The position numbers and the translations under genes were made by a program. A DNA stretch of 64,000 nucleotides from Pantoea agglomerans (GTDB taxonomy: Bacteria; Pseudomonadota; Gammaproteobacteria; Enterobacterales; Enterobacteriaceae), in contig NZ_CP090207.1 in the NCBI RefSeq assembly GCF_021397715.1, forward strand, positions 3,348,001 to 3,412,000. The letters are read 5' to 3'. Positions 1 to 8,553 of this stretch are shown here, piece by piece; the first letter of the stretch is position 1; each line of letters opens with the position of its first letter. The notes beneath the pieces were generated by a model. It was not told the origin of the DNA and searched no databases. It was given only the letters and a program-made list of their open reading frames with translations.

Positions 1-48
1 GTCGGCATACCCCTCTTCAAAGTTCAGCATTGCAATGATCTGGCTCAT
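1..48 (-). CDS. 5' end of an unidentified phage-type gene (truncated by window edge)
   Basis: Only the first 16 codons are visible, reading MSQIIAMLNFEEGYAD from an ATG at 48 down to the window edge. A good ribosome binding site (GAGGA) lies eight bases upstream. It is transcribed in the same direction as, and downstream of, the N-like antiterminator at 254-532. That is the position of the early-left genes in lambdoid phages, so it is probably an early-left prophage gene (inference). The fragment is too short to identify a family. Confidence 0.5.
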   Translation of the reverse strand, partial: MSQIIAMLNFEEGYAD

Positions 49-253
49 AACGATTCCTCAATGACGGGTCAGAGCGACTCAGCCCTGTGAAAAAAATACA
101 TAACGCCCGCTGATCAATACCCACCACCACGCCCGCCGCAGAGAGGGATAACCCTGCAGCAAAACTGAACAGTAATTAACCGGATTGCGGCCAGTTAAAA
201 ATGGAGGTGGCGGACGAAGAACGGAGGGTAAAACGGGGGATTTCTGACGCTAT

Positions 254-532
254 TCAGCGCACTGCGTAGAGATGCACATGCGGCAGACAGCAGTTGTCGA
301 AACTGGGCGTTTCCTGATTTTTAGCGCGTGGCGCGGTGATAGCGCGATCCACGCGCGGAGTGACCTGACGCTGGCAGATTTGTTCCGCTCGCCGCAGGGT
401 GGGTGTTTCCGGTGGGAAGTTCAGGGCCTGGTCAATGCTCTGTTTCAGGCTGCTGAGAGGTTGGCGCCGCCGATGGCGACGAGTACGTGCGTTGCCCATA
501 AAAACGCTTTTGCCATAGTGAATTATCGCCAT
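254..532 (-). CDS. P22-like phage N antitermination protein
   Basis: The 92-residue product resembles phage P22 N (gp24), as recalled. It starts MAIIHYGKSVFMGNARTRRH, compared with the P22 opening MTVITYGKSTFAGNAKTRRH. An arginine-rich RNA-binding segment (NARTRRHRRR, residues 14-23) follows, and the protein ends in an LPxVxLYA stretch near the C-terminus, as in P22. N proteins bind the boxB hairpin of nascent early RNA and, with NusA and other Nus factors, make RNA polymerase ignore terminators. The start at 532 is chosen because it has a strong AGGAGGAG site, and because the upstream in-frame extension lacks one. A matching nut site lies upstream at 755-787. There is no visible frameshift, so the gene may still be functional although the rest of the prophage on the right is missing. 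Confidence 0.85.
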   Translation of the reverse strand: MAIIHYGKSVFMGNARTRRHRRRQPLSSLKQSIDQALNFPPETPTLRRAEQICQRQVTPRVDRAITAPRAKNQETPSFDNCCLPHVHLYAVR

Positions 533-720
533 AACTCCTCCTGTGAATGAGTCTTTGGCGATGGGGTGGCAGGCGCGAGCTTTCGGCGAACCGAACGGGC
601 CCGAATGTCGCGATTCACGCTCACACACTCACCGCCCGGCTGCGTGAGCAGCCAGGTGGAAAGTAGGCGAAGGGGAATAAACGGCATCTGACGACGCTGC
701 ATTTTGCGCATCCACCCCAT
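523..720 (-). CDS. possible short ORF in the N leader, overlapping the N start
   Basis: An open frame runs through the leader between nutL and the N gene and ends ten bases inside N, so its stop overlaps the N ribosome binding site and start. Starts at 720 or 711 have only weak ribosome binding sites. The product would be Arg-rich with no recognisable family. It may be a translated leader that couples to N, or simply a chance frame. The overlap is the only argument in its favour. Confidence 0.2.
   Translation of the reverse strand: MGWMRKMQRRQMPFIPLRLLSTWLLTQPGGECVSVNRDIRARSVRRKLAPATPSPKTHSQEELWR
635..656 (-). other. stem-loop in the N leader RNA
   Basis: On the minus-strand transcript an eight-base-pair stem (CCUGGCUG with CAGCCGGG, one G-U pair) closes a six-base loop, and neighbouring bases extend it imperfectly. 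In phage lambda a long RNase III hairpin between nutL and N controls N translation. This hairpin is in the equivalent place, so a similar role is possible but not shown. Confidence 0.4.
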
Positions 721-754
721 CCCAAAGTTCACTGACTTTTGGGTGGTTTGATTC

Positions 755-787
755 GCGCTTGTGCAGCGCCTCAATTGTTTAAGAGCG
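755..787 (-). promoter_or_regulatory. nutL: nutL antitermination site (boxA and boxB)
   Basis: Read on the minus strand, boxA is CGCTCTTAAACAA (787-775), close to the lambda and rrn boxA consensus. Five bases later comes boxB, GCGCTGCACAAGCGC (769-755). It is a perfect five-base-pair stem closing the pentaloop GCACA, which fits the GNRNA rule for N-peptide recognition. The stem is the same as that recalled for P22 boxB. The order promoter, boxA, boxB, N gene matches the lambda and P22 left operons. Confidence 0.85.
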
Positions 788-827
788 GCTCATCCCTGAT
801 AGAACTGCTTCGTTCATCCATGTTCAA

Positions 828-856
828 ATTATTAACAGGTTCTTATGCTTTATCAA
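828..856 (-). promoter_or_regulatory. PL-type early-left promoter
   Basis: On the minus strand a -35 of TTGATA (856-851) and a -10 of AATAAT (833-828) are separated by exactly 17 bases, which would start transcription about 30 bases before boxA. Just upstream (864-870 and 886-892) the motif TGGTTAA followed by a T-rich run occurs twice, 22 bp apart. The sequence GTTAATAAT occurs at this -10 and again beside the repressor start (1690-1698). These shared motifs are candidate operator half-sites for the adjacent repressor. Confidence 0.65.
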
Positions 857-955
857 ACACTGTTGGTTAATTTTTTATTTACCGCTGGTTAAATTTTTGA
901 ATTTATGTCGATTATTTTTTTGCAGGCAATCGGATCCGGACCGCTGACAACGGGC

Positions 956-1687
956 TTAGCCGAGGATCTGATAGTCTCGCGCCTGGCTCATGATGACTTT
1001 GGCGAGTACCTTGAGGCTGGCCACGTCATCGTGGTTGAGATACCAGGTTTCGTAGCGCTTATTGTCTGATATAACAGCTATTTTCTTATGCTGAAGCTGC
1101 AGGCGTTTCAGGTAGAGCTGCTCGTCCAGCGTGAAAATGTAGATGCCGTCACCGTCAAACATCCGCACGCTGATGTCGACAAACAGCTGATCGCGGGGCG
1201 CGAAGGTGTCCGCCATCGAATCGCTGTTGATGGCAATTAAGCGGATATTTTCTGCCGGGCGGCCATTGAATAGCACCCGCGCCTCATCCTGACCATATTC
1301 GATCGCGTGGATGGTTTCGACAAACTCATCGCGCGCAGGCACGCCTGCCGCGCTTTTCTGGCCGATATCGAGGCTATCAACGCGAAACACGTTTTTATGG
1401 CTGGTCAGCGCGCTGAACGTCACCGGTTCAGCCGGATGATCCATACCGTACTGCAACCACTCGACCCGGACGCCCAGCAGCTGGCTGAGGGCCAGCAGGT
1501 TACCTCCATCGGGCACTGACTGGGCGTTAAACCACTTCCACACCCCCGGCGTTGAAATCTTACAGCCTTGCTGTTGCAGGGCCTTAGCAACCTGTTTGTT
1601 TCGTCCATGTCCGACAATGCCGGCACTCTCACAGGCCGCGATCAGCCTGGCGGTGAAAGCTTGTCTTGTACTTTCTTTTTTAACCAT
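956..1687 (-). CDS. CI/LexA-type prophage repressor (HTH plus S24 peptidase)
   Basis: The 243-residue protein has an N-terminal XRE-like helix-turn-helix (about residues 28-78). Its C-terminal S24 self-cleavage domain has the serine of SDSM (Ser157) and the lysine of LYLKRL (Lys194). The 37-residue spacing is that of LexA. An Ala114-Gly115 pair in SAAGVPA lies where lambda CI and LexA are cut. It is therefore predicted to be an SOS-inducible repressor of the early promoters. It sits between PL/N on one side and, on the other, the place where cro should be but is not. No strong ribosome binding site precedes the ATG, as is common for a maintenance (PRM) transcript. The gene looks intact. Confidence 0.85.
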   Translation of the reverse strand: MVKKESTRQAFTARLIAACESAGIVGHGRNKQVAKALQQQGCKISTPGVWKWFNAQSVPDGGNLLALSQLLGVRVEWLQYGMDHPAEPVTFSALTSHKNVFRVDSLDIGQKSAAGVPARDEFVETIHAIEYGQDEARVLFNGRPAENIRLIAINSDSMADTFAPRDQLFVDISVRMFDGDGIYIFTLDEQLYLKRLQLQHKKIAVISDNKRYETWYLNHDDVASLKVLAKVIMSQARDYQILG

Positions 1688-1994
1688 TAGTTAATAATCA
1701 GCCATAGAGGAGGTACTGGATGTTATTTTCATTATTGCTACCAGTTCATTTTATATTACCGTCCGTTTACTACCTAACCGCTTTATCAAGCATTTCTAAT
1801 TATCATTATCCTCTGCCGTTTGCGCCTGAACAAAAAATATTGCCTCAGGCCGCGTATAGCACCGGCTTTCAGGAATCTTCCGTAAGGAATTGCGTGAAAT
1901 TCAGTCAGCTTTTTCCGCTGAAGCGACCCGACAGCGGCAGAAAATTATCTTACAGGCGAGAAACTCTAACTTTGAATGGACCGGAATTGGTCGA
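1688..1994 (+). other. repressor-side operator region and prophage/chromosome junction; no confirmed gene
   Basis: This is where cro and the right early operon would start. A very good ribosome binding site (GAGGAGG, 1707-1713) stands six bases before an ATG at 1720, but the frame it opens (to 2016) looks nothing like Cro and runs into the proA terminator. In another frame, 1869-1997 reads as a plausible C-terminal fragment beginning SGIFRKELREIQSAFSAEAT and ending WTGIGR before a stop. It has no start codon and a stop upstream, so it may be a decayed gene end. The first half of the region is AT-rich. No tRNA-Thr (thrW), the usual phage site beside proA in E. coli, is seen here. Confidence 0.45.
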
Positions 1995-2032
1995 TAAAAA
2001 AAACGGGAGTCTGTAAAAAGACTCCCGTTTTG
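1995..2032. terminator. bidirectional terminator after proA
   Basis: A nine-base-pair stem (ACGGGAGTC with GACTCCCGT, 2003-2028) has seven A residues on the left and a T run on the right. It can end the proBA transcript on the minus strand and anything reading in from the left. Confidence 0.85.
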
Positions 2033-2050
2033 TTAAAGAAAAGAGGGGGA

Positions 2051-3304
2051 TTATGCCCGCAGGGTGTCGTCGCCCCAGGCAATCCATTTGTAGGTGGTCA
2101 GCGCCTCTAATCCCATCGGGCCACGCGCGTGCAGCTTCTGGGTACTGACGGCAACTTCCGCTCCCAGCCCAAACTGTCCGCCATCAGTAAAGCGGGTGCT
2201 GGCGTTAACGTAGACCGCTGAAGAATCCACCTGACGAACAAAGCGGGTAGCATTGCGGGTGCTGCGGGTCAGAATGGCATCGGAATGCTGAGTGCCGTGT
2301 GTGCGGATGTGATCGATCGCCTCATCCATATTCGCCACCCGCTTCACATTGAGATCCAATGACAGCCATTCATCATCATACTGAGACGGATTAACCGGTT
2401 TAACCTGCGCCGGCCCCGGTTGCAGCTGCGCCAGCACGTTGCTGTCAGCGTGCAGCACAATATTTTCCTGCGCCATGCGAGCGCTGAAGGCGGGCAGAAA
2501 ACGGTCGGCAATCGCCTGATCCACCAGCAAGGTCTCCAGCGAATTACAGGCGCTGGGACGCTGTTTCTTGGCGTTTACAATCACCTCAAGCGCCGGTTCG
2601 ATCTCCATGGTTTCATCAATGTAGATGTGGCAGACGCCGATGCCGCCGGTGATCACCGGAATGGTGGAGTTTTCACGACACAGCTTGTGCAGCGCCGCGC
2701 CGCCGCGCGGGATCAGCATATCAACGTAACGATCCAGCCTGAGCAGCTGATTCACCAGTTCACGATCGGGATTTTCAATCGCCTGGATAATCGCCGCCGG
2801 TAAGCCGTGCTGCTGCAGGGCGTTCTGGATAACGCGCACCGTGGCGGCGTTGGTGCGCCACGTCTCTTTCCCGCCGCGCAAAATCGCCGCGTTGCCGGTT
2901 TTCAGGCACAGGCTGGCGACATCCACCGTCACATTGGGGCGCGCTTCATAAATCACCGCCACCACGCCGAGCGGCACACGGCGGCGCTCGATACGCAGCC
3001 CGCTGTCGAGCAGACCGCCATCAATCAGCTGCCCGACCGGATCGGCCAGCTGACAGACCTGACGGACGTCGCTGGCGATGCCGCTCAGCCGCTGCGGATT
3101 CAGCGTCAGCCGATCTAACAGGGCTGCGCTCATGCCGTTCTGGCGCGCATCGGCTAAATCCAGTTCATTAGCGGCCAGGATATCGGCACTTTCGTTTTCC
3201 AGACGATCGGCAATGGTCATCAGGACCTGGTTTTTCTCTGCGGTCGACAGATCGGCCACGCGATAGGCTGCTGCGCGGGCCGCTTTTCCCATCTCTTCAA
3301 GCAT
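2051..3304 (-). CDS. proA: gamma-glutamyl phosphate reductase
   Basis: The enzyme reduces gamma-glutamyl phosphate to glutamate-5-semialdehyde with NADPH, the second step of proline synthesis, in the cytoplasm. The 417-residue length equals the usual enterobacterial size and the sequence is recognisable throughout. Landmarks include the cofactor-binding segment [16 protein letters not shown] and the catalytic-cysteine region [17 protein letters not shown]. It lies ten bases downstream of proB with its own ribosome binding site (AAGGAG), so the two form the proBA operon. A terminator follows the stop. Confidence 0.98.
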   Translation of the reverse strand: MLEEMGKAARAAAYRVADLSTAEKNQVLMTIADRLENESADILAANELDLADARQNGMSAALLDRLTLNPQRLSGIASDVRQVCQLADPVGQLIDGGLLDSGLRIERRRVPLGVVAVIYEARPNVTVDVASLCLKTGNAAILRGGKETWRTNAATVRVIQNALQQHGLPAAIIQAIENPDRELVNQLLRLDRYVDMLIPRGGAALHKLCRENSTIPVITGGIGVCHIYIDETMEIEPALEVIVNAKKQRPSACNSLETLLVDQAIADRFLPAFSARMAQENIVLHADSNVLAQLQPGPAQVKPVNPSQYDDEWLSLDLNVKRVANMDEAIDHIRTHGTQHSDAILTRSTRNATRFVRQVDSSAVYVNASTRFTDGGQFGLGAEVAVSTQKLHARGPMGLEALTTYKWIAWGDDTLRA

Positions 3305-3314
3305 TGTTTGCTCC

Positions 3315-4418
3315 TTAACTGACGATCATGTCGTCGCGGTGAACCGCCACCGGGCCATATTCATAGCCGAGGATTTCACTGATCTGCTGACTGTGGTGTC
3401 CGGCAATCATCCGCATGGCGTCGCTGTTATAGCGCGATACGCCGTGGGCGATATCCCGTCCCTGCAGGCTGCGAATGCGGATCACTTCACCGCGGGAAAA
3501 ATTACCCTGGATAGCGCGGATGCCTTTCGGCAGCAGCGAACTGCCCCGTTCGATAATCGCCGCCAGCGCGCCGTCATCCACCGTCAGTTCACCGGCAGGC
3601 GGTGCACCAAAAATCCAGCGTTTGCGGTTTTCCAGCGGCGACTGCTGAGCGTGAAACAGCGTCCCTACCGGCTTGCCATCAATCACATCACCGATCACGC
3701 CGCTGCGGCTGCCTGAAGCGATGATCACATCGATACCGGCACGACAGGCGACATCCGCCGCCTGCAGCTTGGTCGACATTCCACCGGTGCCCAGTCCCGA
3801 AACGCTGCCGCCTGCTAATGAGCGTAACGCATCGTCAATCACATGCACGTCGCTGATCAGCTCAGCGTCGGGATTACTGCGCGGATCGGCGGTAAACAGG
3901 CCCTGCTGATCGGTCAGCAGCAGCAGTTTGTCCGCGCCGCCGAGCATCGCCGCCAGCGCCGACAGGTTGTCATTGTCGCCCACCTTAATCTCGGCGGTTG
4001 CCACCGCATCGTTCTCATTGATCACCGGCACAATGTGGTTATCGAGCAGTGCGCGCAGCGTGTCGCGGGCATTCAGAAAACGCTCGCGATCTTCCATGTC
4101 GGCGCGGGTCAGTAACATCTGACCGATGTGAATGCCATAGATGGAGAATAACTGCTCCCACAGCTGGATCAGACGGCTCTGCCCCACCGCAGCCAGCAGC
4201 TGCTTTGAGGCGATGGTCGGCGGCAGTTCGGGGTAACCCAGATGTTCGCGTCCGGCCGCCATCGCGCCGGAGGTGACGATCACAATGCGGTGGCCTGCAG
4301 CATGCTGCTGAGCACACTGACGAACCAGCTCCACCATGTGCGCCCGATTCAGCCGGCGTGACCCGCCGGTGAGAACGCTGGTACCCAATTTGACCACTAA
4401 GGTCTGACTGCCACTCAT
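3315..4418 (-). CDS. proB: glutamate 5-kinase
   Basis: The enzyme phosphorylates the gamma-carboxyl of glutamate, the first and feedback-inhibited step of proline synthesis. The 367-residue protein has the amino-acid-kinase domain in the first ~260 residues (opening [12 protein letters not shown], with [14 protein letters not shown] and [12 protein letters not shown]). A C-terminal PUA domain begins near residue 275 ([20 protein letters not shown]). Length and domain order match E. coli ProB. It is the first gene of proBA and is divergent from phoE, the E. coli arrangement. Confidence 0.98.
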   Translation of the reverse strand: MSGSQTLVVKLGTSVLTGGSRRLNRAHMVELVRQCAQQHAAGHRIVIVTSGAMAAGREHLGYPELPPTIASKQLLAAVGQSRLIQLWEQLFSIYGIHIGQMLLTRADMEDRERFLNARDTLRALLDNHIVPVINENDAVATAEIKVGDNDNLSALAAMLGGADKLLLLTDQQGLFTADPRSNPDAELISDVHVIDDALRSLAGGSVSGLGTGGMSTKLQAADVACRAGIDVIIASGSRSGVIGDVIDGKPVGTLFHAQQSPLENRKRWIFGAPPAGELTVDDGALAAIIERGSSLLPKGIRAIQGNFSRGEVIRIRSLQGRDIAHGVSRYNSDAMRMIAGHHSQQISEILGYEYGPVAVHRDDMIVS

Positions 4419-4563
4419 ATTTCCTGCCGTAGTGAAAAATTTTTACGAAAGGACGTTTTAACAGGAGTCGATAAGGAAGCCAACAGCCAGCGGGGGAAAA
4501 GCACGATTTTACGCGGACAAGGGCGTAGACCAAAAGTTCACGGTTAACAAGAAATCACGAAAA

Positions 4564-4581
4564 GTGTCATAAAAAGTTCAT
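4564..4581 (+). promoter_or_regulatory. Pho box (PhoB site) of the phoE promoter
   Basis: The sequence GTGTCATAAAAAGTTCAT matches the PhoB consensus CTGTCATAAAACTGTCAT at 14 of 18 positions. It has the two direct 7-mer repeats separated by A-rich DNA and lies 76 bases before the phoE start. It supports induction of the porin by phosphate starvation. Confidence 0.7.
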
Positions 4582-4656
4582 CGCCGACCGGTAAAAAGTC
4601 GGTGTTTTACAAAAACTTTCACAACTTTTTGACGTACACATTGGGATTGATAGCAA

Positions 4657-5769
4657 ATGAAGAAAAGCACACTGGCAATGATCATCTCCGCTCTGGCGCT
4701 GGCGTCTACCGCACAGGCTGCCGAAGTCTATAACAAAGATGGCAACAAACTGGACTTTTACGGCAAAGTGAAAGCTGAACATTACTTCAGCGATAATGCC
4801 GGCTCAGATGGCGACAAATCCTACGTGCGTATCGGCTTCAAAGGCCAGACGCAGATCAACGACCTGATGACCGGTTACGGTCAGTGGGAATATCAGTACA
4901 ACGTCAACAACTCCGAAGGCAGCGATGCCAACAACGGTAACAAAACCCGCCTCGGTTTTGCCGGTCTGAAATTCTCACAGTATGGATCTGTCGACTACGG
5001 CCGTAACTATGGCGTGCTGTATGACGTTGAATCCTGGACCGACGTGTTCCCGGAATTTGGCGGTGACGGCACCGCGCGTTCTGATAACTTTATGACCCAG
5101 CGCGCCACCGGCGTAGCGACGTACCGCAACAACAACTTCTTCGGCCTGGTGGATGGTCTGAAATTTGCACTGCAGTATCAGGGCAAAAATGACGCCAGCA
5201 GCGCCAACAGCCGTACCGACATCAACCGCCAGAACGGCGATGGTTACGGTGCGTCACTCGGCTATGCCCTGGGCGATAGCGGCGTGAGTCTGATGAGTGC
5301 CATTACCTCCTCTGACCGCACCAACCAGCAGCAGGCGCGTGCCTATGGCGGCGGTGACCGTGCAGATTCATGGGGCGCAGGCGTGAAGTATGATGCCAAC
5401 AGCGTTTACCTGGCGGCTATCTATACCGACACCCGCAACATGACGCCAATCAGCGGCACCAACCGCAACACCGGTGCTGCCGTAGCCGGTGCCGCCAACA
5501 AAGCCCAGAACATCGAGCTGGTGGCGCAGTATCAGTTTGATTTCGGCCTGCGTCCGTCTATCGGCTATGTCCAGACCAAAGGCAAAGACATCGAGAACGG
5601 CATCGGCGATGCGGATCTGGTGAAATATATCGATGTGGGTGCCACCTACTACTTCAACAAAAACATGTCCGCTTTTGTGGATTACAAAATCAACCAGCTG
5701 GATGACGATAACGCCCTGTCAATCAACAACGATGACGTGGTTGCCGTGGGTATGACTTACCAGTTCTGA
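4657..5769 (+). CDS. phoE: outer membrane phosphoporin PhoE
   Basis: A trimeric 16-strand beta-barrel general porin of the OmpC/OmpF/PhoE family, here in the classical phoE place beside proB. The 370-residue precursor begins with a 21-residue signal peptide ending in TAQA, and mature [17 protein letters not shown] is the standard start. The constriction loop L3 carries the PEFGGDGT motif. The chain ends in the aromatic GMTYQF needed for barrel assembly. The assignment to PhoE rather than OmpC or OmpF rests on synteny and on the Pho box upstream. A terminator follows at 5861. Confidence 0.93.
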   Translation: MKKSTLAMIISALALASTAQAAEVYNKDGNKLDFYGKVKAEHYFSDNAGSDGDKSYVRIGFKGQTQINDLMTGYGQWEYQYNVNNSEGSDANNGNKTRLGFAGLKFSQYGSVDYGRNYGVLYDVESWTDVFPEFGGDGTARSDNFMTQRATGVATYRNNNFFGLVDGLKFALQYQGKNDASSANSRTDINRQNGDGYGASLGYALGDSGVSLMSAITSSDRTNQQQARAYGGGDRADSWGAGVKYDANSVYLAAIYTDTRNMTPISGTNRNTGAAVAGAANKAQNIELVAQYQFDFGLRPSIGYVQTKGKDIENGIGDADLVKYIDVGATYYFNKNMSAFVDYKINQLDDDNALSINNDDVVAVGMTYQF

Positions 5770-5860
5770 TATCTGTCGCACCCGCGCCGTCCCTGTTGAT
5801 TGCTGTGGCGGACGCGGGTACGCAGTGCGTTACCCTTAATCTGAATGTGTCTGCATAAAA

Positions 5861-5890
5861 AAAGGGGCGAGTGTTTAACTCGCCCCTTTT
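5861..5890. terminator. bidirectional terminator between phoE and crl
   Basis: An 11-base-pair stem (AAAGGGGCGAG with CTCGCCCCTTT) closes a seven-base loop. It is flanked by A residues on the left and T residues on the right, and it serves the two convergent genes. Confidence 0.88.
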
Positions 5891-5909
5891 CTGTTATTAA
5901 ACCCGCCGA

Positions 5910-6311
5910 TCAGGCACTGAGCTTAACCGGTTTCTCATCGAAATCGCTGGCCGGAATCAGCCCAAGCTCAAATTCCTGCAGCATCGCTTTCAGGCGGGTG
6001 TGGAAATTCCGTAAGGTTTCTTCCACGCGCGCCGTGTTCTCTTTGCCTTTTACGGTTGCCACCGACCAGTCGCCCTCTTTATCGAACAAACCGATATGGT
6101 AGACGTAGGTAAAGTGATCGGCCTGCGCTTCCAGCTCCATCCACCAGCCCCAGAACTCACGCAGTTCCGGTGCCGGTTTCACATTGACGCAGGCAGCCAG
6201 GCAGTCGAAAAAGAAACGGGTTTCACCACATTTCCCATCGCGAATATACGGCCCCAGCTCAGTGAAGCGCTTAAGCAGGCGACTGCGGGGATGACCACTC
6301 GGTAACGTCAT
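5910..6311 (-). CDS. crl: sigma-S holoenzyme assembly factor Crl
   Basis: Crl binds the stationary-phase sigma factor RpoS and favours its assembly with core RNA polymerase, and it also promotes curli expression. The 133-residue product has the E. coli length and opening ([17 protein letters not shown]). It contains the conserved block [13 protein letters not shown] and ends EKPVKLSA. The start at 6311 is chosen over a longer frame because of homology and the GGAGAA site just upstream. It converges with phoE, as in E. coli. Confidence 0.97.
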   Translation of the reverse strand: MTLPSGHPRSRLLKRFTELGPYIRDGKCGETRFFFDCLAACVNVKPAPELREFWGWWMELEAQADHFTYVYHIGLFDKEGDWSVATVKGKENTARVEETLRNFHTRLKAMLQEFELGLIPASDFDEKPVKLSA

Positions 6312-6477
6312 GCTAATTCTCCATAGGTTTTGACCGATATCGATCCTCAATCATCCGGACTGCCGCCGTCTGCTCCACGTCATGTCGCTGGCATCACAGC
6401 CTGAGGTGAGTGAAGTGCGGCACCGCAGTCGGAATAATTCAGGTAATAGTTGTAGCAAATACTGTAAATTTTGCCAG

Positions 6478-7725
6478 TTACCTTTTTAAACGCTTCTCCA
6501 GCCAGTCGCAAATTTCATTTAGCGCCCGGTCAAAACTGGCCATCATCGGTTTCACCGGGATCAGCAACGCTTTGCCCTCTGCCGAGGAGTTGGCAATCAG
6601 CTTGCTCTCCTCTTCCGGGCTGAACAGGTCGTTCTGCCAGTAGCCGGACAGCATCGGCGTCGGCGTGCGGCGGCCCAGCAGTCCCTGAGTTTTCAGCGAA
6701 TAGCGGTTAAGTTCGGTTCGCAGGGAGCGGTCAGACGAGGAAGCCATTCCCAGCCGGCTCGCCAGCATATCCATGTACATATCCGGAATCTCATCCTGCA
6801 GCGCCGTCTGGGTCAGCAGCGCATGCACAATCGGGCCGAGACAGGCCACCGCGCGCAGCCGCTGTGATTCGAGGTAAGCCAGCCGCACCGCCACGTTAGC
6901 ACCAAAGCGATAGCCAAAGGCCGCCACGCGAGTGTGATCGATCCACGGCACGGTTTCCAGCTGGCGCAGCACCTGCTGGTGCAAAAAGCTGGTGTCCTGA
7001 TTCAGGGTCCACTTCACCGAGTTGCCAACGGACGGCACATCAATGGTCAGCATCGCGATACCGCGCGGCGCCAGATAGTCATGAAACAGACGATAGTGGT
7101 CACTCTGGAGTGAATCGAGCGCGCCGCAGAACAGCACGGTGGGATAAGGCGCCTCGACGCCAGCGGGCATATGCAGGAAACCGCTGACCGGGCTGCCGCC
7201 GCTGATGGCAAATGTCAGCGGCTTCAGCTCACCCGGCAGCCGCTGCGTCGCCTCTTCATAAGCGCGATTCGCCAGCGTCTGCGCCTGATCGGCCAGCTCA
7301 TCGCCTTTAATATAGGGATAGGCGGCCACGCTATAGAGCTGCGCCGCGTGCAGCCAGTATTCGCCCGCTTCACTGTCGTCGCTGCACTCCAGCGCTTTCT
7401 GCTGCCAGATACCCGCCTGGCGACACCATTCAAAGTTCCAGTTGCCGCCACGGAAACCAATCACCGTGTCCAGCAACGTCTCGTCAGTATGCTCTACGTT
7501 GCTGATGGCGATGCGCGCCAGCACTTCGCTGATCTCCTGCGGCGTGAGGCCGCGCCAGGTCCACATCAGCTTGTTCAGCATACGATACCAGCCGCGCTGG
7601 CTGTCGCCATCCAGGGCGGAGTGCAGCTCGGGCGTCGTGTGATGCTGGCGACGAACTAAAGAAGAGGTTTCAGGATGTTTAAAGCGGGGTTTGAACAACT
7701 CCTCGCTGAGATTTTTGCTCGACAT
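6478..7725 (-). CDS. frsA: alpha/beta-hydrolase FrsA (fermentation-respiration switch protein)
   Basis: The 415-residue protein matches E. coli FrsA (YafA) from [20 protein letters not shown] to the C-terminal DWLEKRLKR. It has a helical N-terminal half and an alpha/beta-hydrolase fold in the C-terminal half. FrsA was reported to bind unphosphorylated EIIA-Glc and shift cells toward fermentation; its enzymatic role is debated. The nucleophile elbow reads GYRFGAN, without the usual serine, as in the E. coli protein. The start at 7725 has a GGAGAAG site. It lies downstream of gpt in the same direction. Confidence 0.96.
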   Translation of the reverse strand: MSSKNLSEELFKPRFKHPETSSLVRRQHHTTPELHSALDGDSQRGWYRMLNKLMWTWRGLTPQEISEVLARIAISNVEHTDETLLDTVIGFRGGNWNFEWCRQAGIWQQKALECSDDSEAGEYWLHAAQLYSVAAYPYIKGDELADQAQTLANRAYEEATQRLPGELKPLTFAISGGSPVSGFLHMPAGVEAPYPTVLFCGALDSLQSDHYRLFHDYLAPRGIAMLTIDVPSVGNSVKWTLNQDTSFLHQQVLRQLETVPWIDHTRVAAFGYRFGANVAVRLAYLESQRLRAVACLGPIVHALLTQTALQDEIPDMYMDMLASRLGMASSSDRSLRTELNRYSLKTQGLLGRRTPTPMLSGYWQNDLFSPEEESKLIANSSAEGKALLIPVKPMMASFDRALNEICDWLEKRLKR

Positions 7726-7802
7726 ACTCACTTCTCCTGCGGCAGAAACGGCGATGGCTAAGTCTACTGTACGCCAGTTCAGGGTGCGAGGTGCAGAAAG
7801 CA

Positions 7803-7826
7803 CAACGCCCGGAAAACCGGGCGTTG
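7803..7826. terminator. stem-loop after gpt
   Basis: A ten-base-pair perfect stem (CAACGCCCGG with CCGGGCGTTG) with an AAAA loop starts about 15 bases after the gpt stop. The T tract is short and interrupted on the minus strand, so termination may be partial. Confidence 0.65.
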
Positions 7827-7841
7827 TTTGAGGCGCATCAA

Positions 7842-8300
7842 TCAGCTTTTAACGATTGGCGGAATGTAAACCACGCCCATGTCCCACGGCTGCTCGATCC
7901 AGGTATTCTGCGGAATGTCGACGATGTAATCATCCACCAGCTGGCGTCCGGCCGGCTTGGCAAAAATGGTGCAGAAACGGGCTTTCGGGTACATCTCGCG
8001 GATCGCCTGCGCGGTGCCGCCGGTATCGACGAGGTCATCGATCACGATAAAGCCTTCGCCATCGCCTTCTGCGCGCTTCAGTACTTTCATTTCGCGCTGA
8101 TGATCGTGGTCGTAGCTGGAGATGCAGACGGTATCGACATAGCGAATCCCCAGTTCACGCGCCAGCAGCGAAGCCGGTACCAGACCGCCGCGGCTGACCG
8201 CGATAATGCCTTTCCACTGTTCAACAGGAAGCAGGCGCTGAGCCAGTTTACGGGCATGAATCTGTAGCATGTCCCAGGTAACGACGTATTTTTCGCTCAT
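7842..8300 (-). CDS. gpt: xanthine-guanine phosphoribosyltransferase
   Basis: It salvages guanine and xanthine by transferring phosphoribosyl from PRPP to form GMP and XMP, and is membrane-associated in E. coli. The 152-residue protein is the same length as E. coli Gpt. It has the PRPP-binding motif [12 protein letters not shown] and the hood/active-site segment [11 protein letters not shown]. The last residues (PPIVKS) differ slightly from E. coli. It is divergent from pepD, as in E. coli. Confidence 0.98.
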   Translation of the reverse strand: MSEKYVVTWDMLQIHARKLAQRLLPVEQWKGIIAVSRGGLVPASLLARELGIRYVDTVCISSYDHDHQREMKVLKRAEGDGEGFIVIDDLVDTGGTAQAIREMYPKARFCTIFAKPAGRQLVDDYIVDIPQNTWIEQPWDMGVVYIPPIVKS

Positions 8301-8377
8301 AGAATAGGAATCCCAGCCAACCGGAGTGGCTTAAAAATGTGCAACGGGGAAAAGGTTGCGCGAGATTATAAGGAGTT

Positions 8378-8428
8378 GACGCGCTAAAAACCAGCACCCG
8401 CGCGTCGGTTGCGGCTTTTTAGCGCGTC
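8378..8428. repeat. long inverted repeat in the gpt-pepD intergenic region
   Basis: Perfect 13-bp arms (GACGCGCTAAAAA at 8378-8390 and its complement at 8416-8428) enclose 25 bases. It lies between two divergent genes, upstream of both, so a simple terminator role is unexpected. It may be an operator or a stem-loop in one of the leaders. No known regulator site was recognised. Confidence 0.6.
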
Positions 8429-8553
8429 TGAGTGCACACCCGACGAAAAACAGTGATATTCTCAGGCCATCTCGCCAGATTCTCTGGCGGCGATCTTTCA
8501 CTGGAAACTCGCGATGTCCGGCTGGTCCGGCGCACTGACACAGGAGACTTGTC

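Noticed and set aside
254..628. N gene starting further upstream (124-codon version)
   Set aside because: The upstream extension lacks a ribosome binding site and overlaps leader structure, whereas the start at 532 has AGGAGGAG and aligns with the P22 N start.
1720..2016. Plus-strand open frame of 98 codons with a strong ribosome binding site beside the repressor
   Set aside because: It sits where cro should be, but the product is not Cro-like, composition looks non-coding, and it runs through the proA terminator. Kept only as part of the junction description.
1688..2050. Expected tRNA-Thr (thrW) attachment site next to proA
   Set aside because: No tRNA structure or thrW-like sequence is present in the proA downstream region of this window.
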